Part shown: piece by piece, positions 4,517 to 5,239 of the stretch
Position numbering within the stretch: the stretch's first letter is position 1
Layout: every line of letters begins with the position of its first letter
Assembly: GCA_030043235.1 (NCBI GenBank)
Contig: JASHYF010000254.1
Location: forward strand, 1-5,239
Origin: Solirubrobacteraceae bacterium
Lineage (GTDB): Bacteria; Actinomycetota; Thermoleophilia; Solirubrobacterales; Solirubrobacteraceae
Reading direction: 5' to 3'
DNA: 5,239 nt
Translations under genes and position numbers: made by a program
Notes under the pieces: model-generated
Told to the model about the DNA's origin: nothing
Databases searched by the model: none
What the model saw: the letters and a program-made list of their open reading frames with translations, nothing else

Positions 4517-5239
4517 TGGCGAGCGTCGCGCTCGGAGCGCCGGCGGACGCTCCCCCCGCGATCGTGCGCCCCCGGCGCGAAGGCACCGCCGCATGGCCGC
4601 TCGTGGACCGCATCTTCTACGGGCTGTGCTGGGCGGTGGGCATCGGCATGTGCCTGATCGCCCTGGCGATCGTGCTGTTCATGCTCGTCAAGGGCATCAC
4701 CTACCTGAGACCGCACCTGCTCCTCGAACACCCGGCGCCGGCGGTCCCGGGCGCCCAGGCCCACTCGGGCGGCTTCCTCGACCCGATCGTCGGCACGTTC
4801 ATCGTCACCGCGATCGGCATCGCGATCGCCGCTCCGCTCGGCATCGGCCTGGCCACGTGGCTGACCGAGTACGGACGCCCGTCCTGGCTGGCGCGCGCGG
4901 TCGAGTCGGCGATCGAAACGCTCGCGGGCGTGCCGAGCATCGTGCTCGCGATCTTCGGCCTGGTGATCTTCTCGCGCCCCTTCCTCGAGTTCCTCTCCGC
5001 GCCGGCGAACGGCGTGGCGACGTCGCAGTCGTTCATCGTCGCCGGAATCATGCTCTCGCTGCTCGCCCTGCCGCTCGTGTTCGGCGCCACGCGCGAGTCG
5101 CTCGCACAGCTGCCGCCGCGCCTGCGCGAGGCGTCGTTCGCGCTGGGCAGGACGCGCGCCACCACCATCCGCCGCGTGCTGCTGCCCTCGATCAGGCCGG
5201 GGATGGCGAGCGGCGTGGTGCTCGGCATGGGCCGCATCA
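4516..5239 (+). CDS. pstA: Phosphate ABC transporter, permease PstA (3' truncated by window edge)
   Basis: Second channel subunit of the Pst complex. The ATG at 4516 shares its A with the pstC TGA (TGATG), which indicates translational coupling and an equal subunit ratio. The visible 241 residues contain a Pro/Ala-rich cytoplasmic N-tail (1-27), TM1 (about 33-57), a His/Pro-containing outer loop, membrane segments near 90-115 and 139-160, the family motif AGVPSIVLAIFG (137-148), a further segment near 173-190, and the EAA loop E205-A-S-F-A-L-G211 ending at LLPSIRPG (222-229). About 50 to 60 C-terminal residues lie beyond the edge. No frameshift is seen. The next genes are expected to be pstB and perhaps phoU. 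Confidence 0.95.
   Translation, partial: MASVALGAPADAPPAIVRPRREGTAAWPLVDRIFYGLCWAVGIGMCLIALAIVLFMLVKGITYLRPHLLLEHPAPAVPGAQAHSGGFLDPIVGTFIVTAIGIAIAAPLGIGLATWLTEYGRPSWLARAVESAIETLAGVPSIVLAIFGLVIFSRPFLEFLSAPANGVATSQSFIVAGIMLSLLALPLVFGATRESLAQLPPRLREASFALGRTRATTIRRVLLPSIRPGMASGVVLGMGRI

Noticed and set aside
3512..4594. Long minus-strand open frame (360 codons) opposite pstC
   Set aside because: Arg/Glu/Asp/Gly-rich translation typical of an antisense shadow; pstC on the other strand is unmistakable.

Overview
The window is GC-rich bacterial chromosome, almost entirely coding, with GTG and TTG starts and genes that overlap by a single base (TGATG). It most resembles a high-GC actinomycete. I favour Thermoleophilia/Solirubrobacterales because of the 'PSPAMVVALIAL' N-terminus of the gene entering at the left edge and the style of the FtsH and PstS proteins. 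That placement comes from recognising motifs, not from a search.

Layout: the left half (1-2264) is transcribed leftward. It holds a complete FtsH-family membrane AAA+ zinc metalloprotease (78-2264, minus) and, overlapping its stop codon, the first 26 codons of a second protein that runs off the left edge. The right half is transcribed rightward and is the start of a high-affinity phosphate-uptake operon: pstS (2673-3482), pstC (3488-4516) and pstA (4516 to beyond the right edge). pstB and probably phoU are expected outside the window.

The two transcription units diverge from a gap of about 410 bp (2265-2672), which is the most informative part of the window. It carries three copies, all in the same orientation, of a 20-bp element of the form GCGTTYACAAAA-N3-A-N-ACA. 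Two copies are identical and one is variant. Each can be read as two TTYACA-like hexamers spaced 11 bp apart, the geometry of PhoB/PhoP-type (Pho box) sites, which fits the phosphate operon next to them. The variant copy is also a perfect 17-bp palindrome. Several short inverted repeats and a CACCTCCT tract able to pair with the pstS ribosome-binding site lie in the same gap.

How the genes work together: PstS would capture phosphate outside the membrane and deliver it to the PstC-PstA channel, powered by PstB. FtsH is a quality-control protease anchored in the same membrane. Its head-to-head position across probable Pho boxes raises the possibility that this FtsH paralogue is phosphate-regulated; this is inference. 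It is also not a textbook FtsH: its pore-loop phenylalanine is replaced by leucine, and its N-terminal and extracellular parts are enlarged. I see no clear previously undescribed system here. The candidate novelty is the shared Pho-box-like control region joining a divergent FtsH paralogue to pst.
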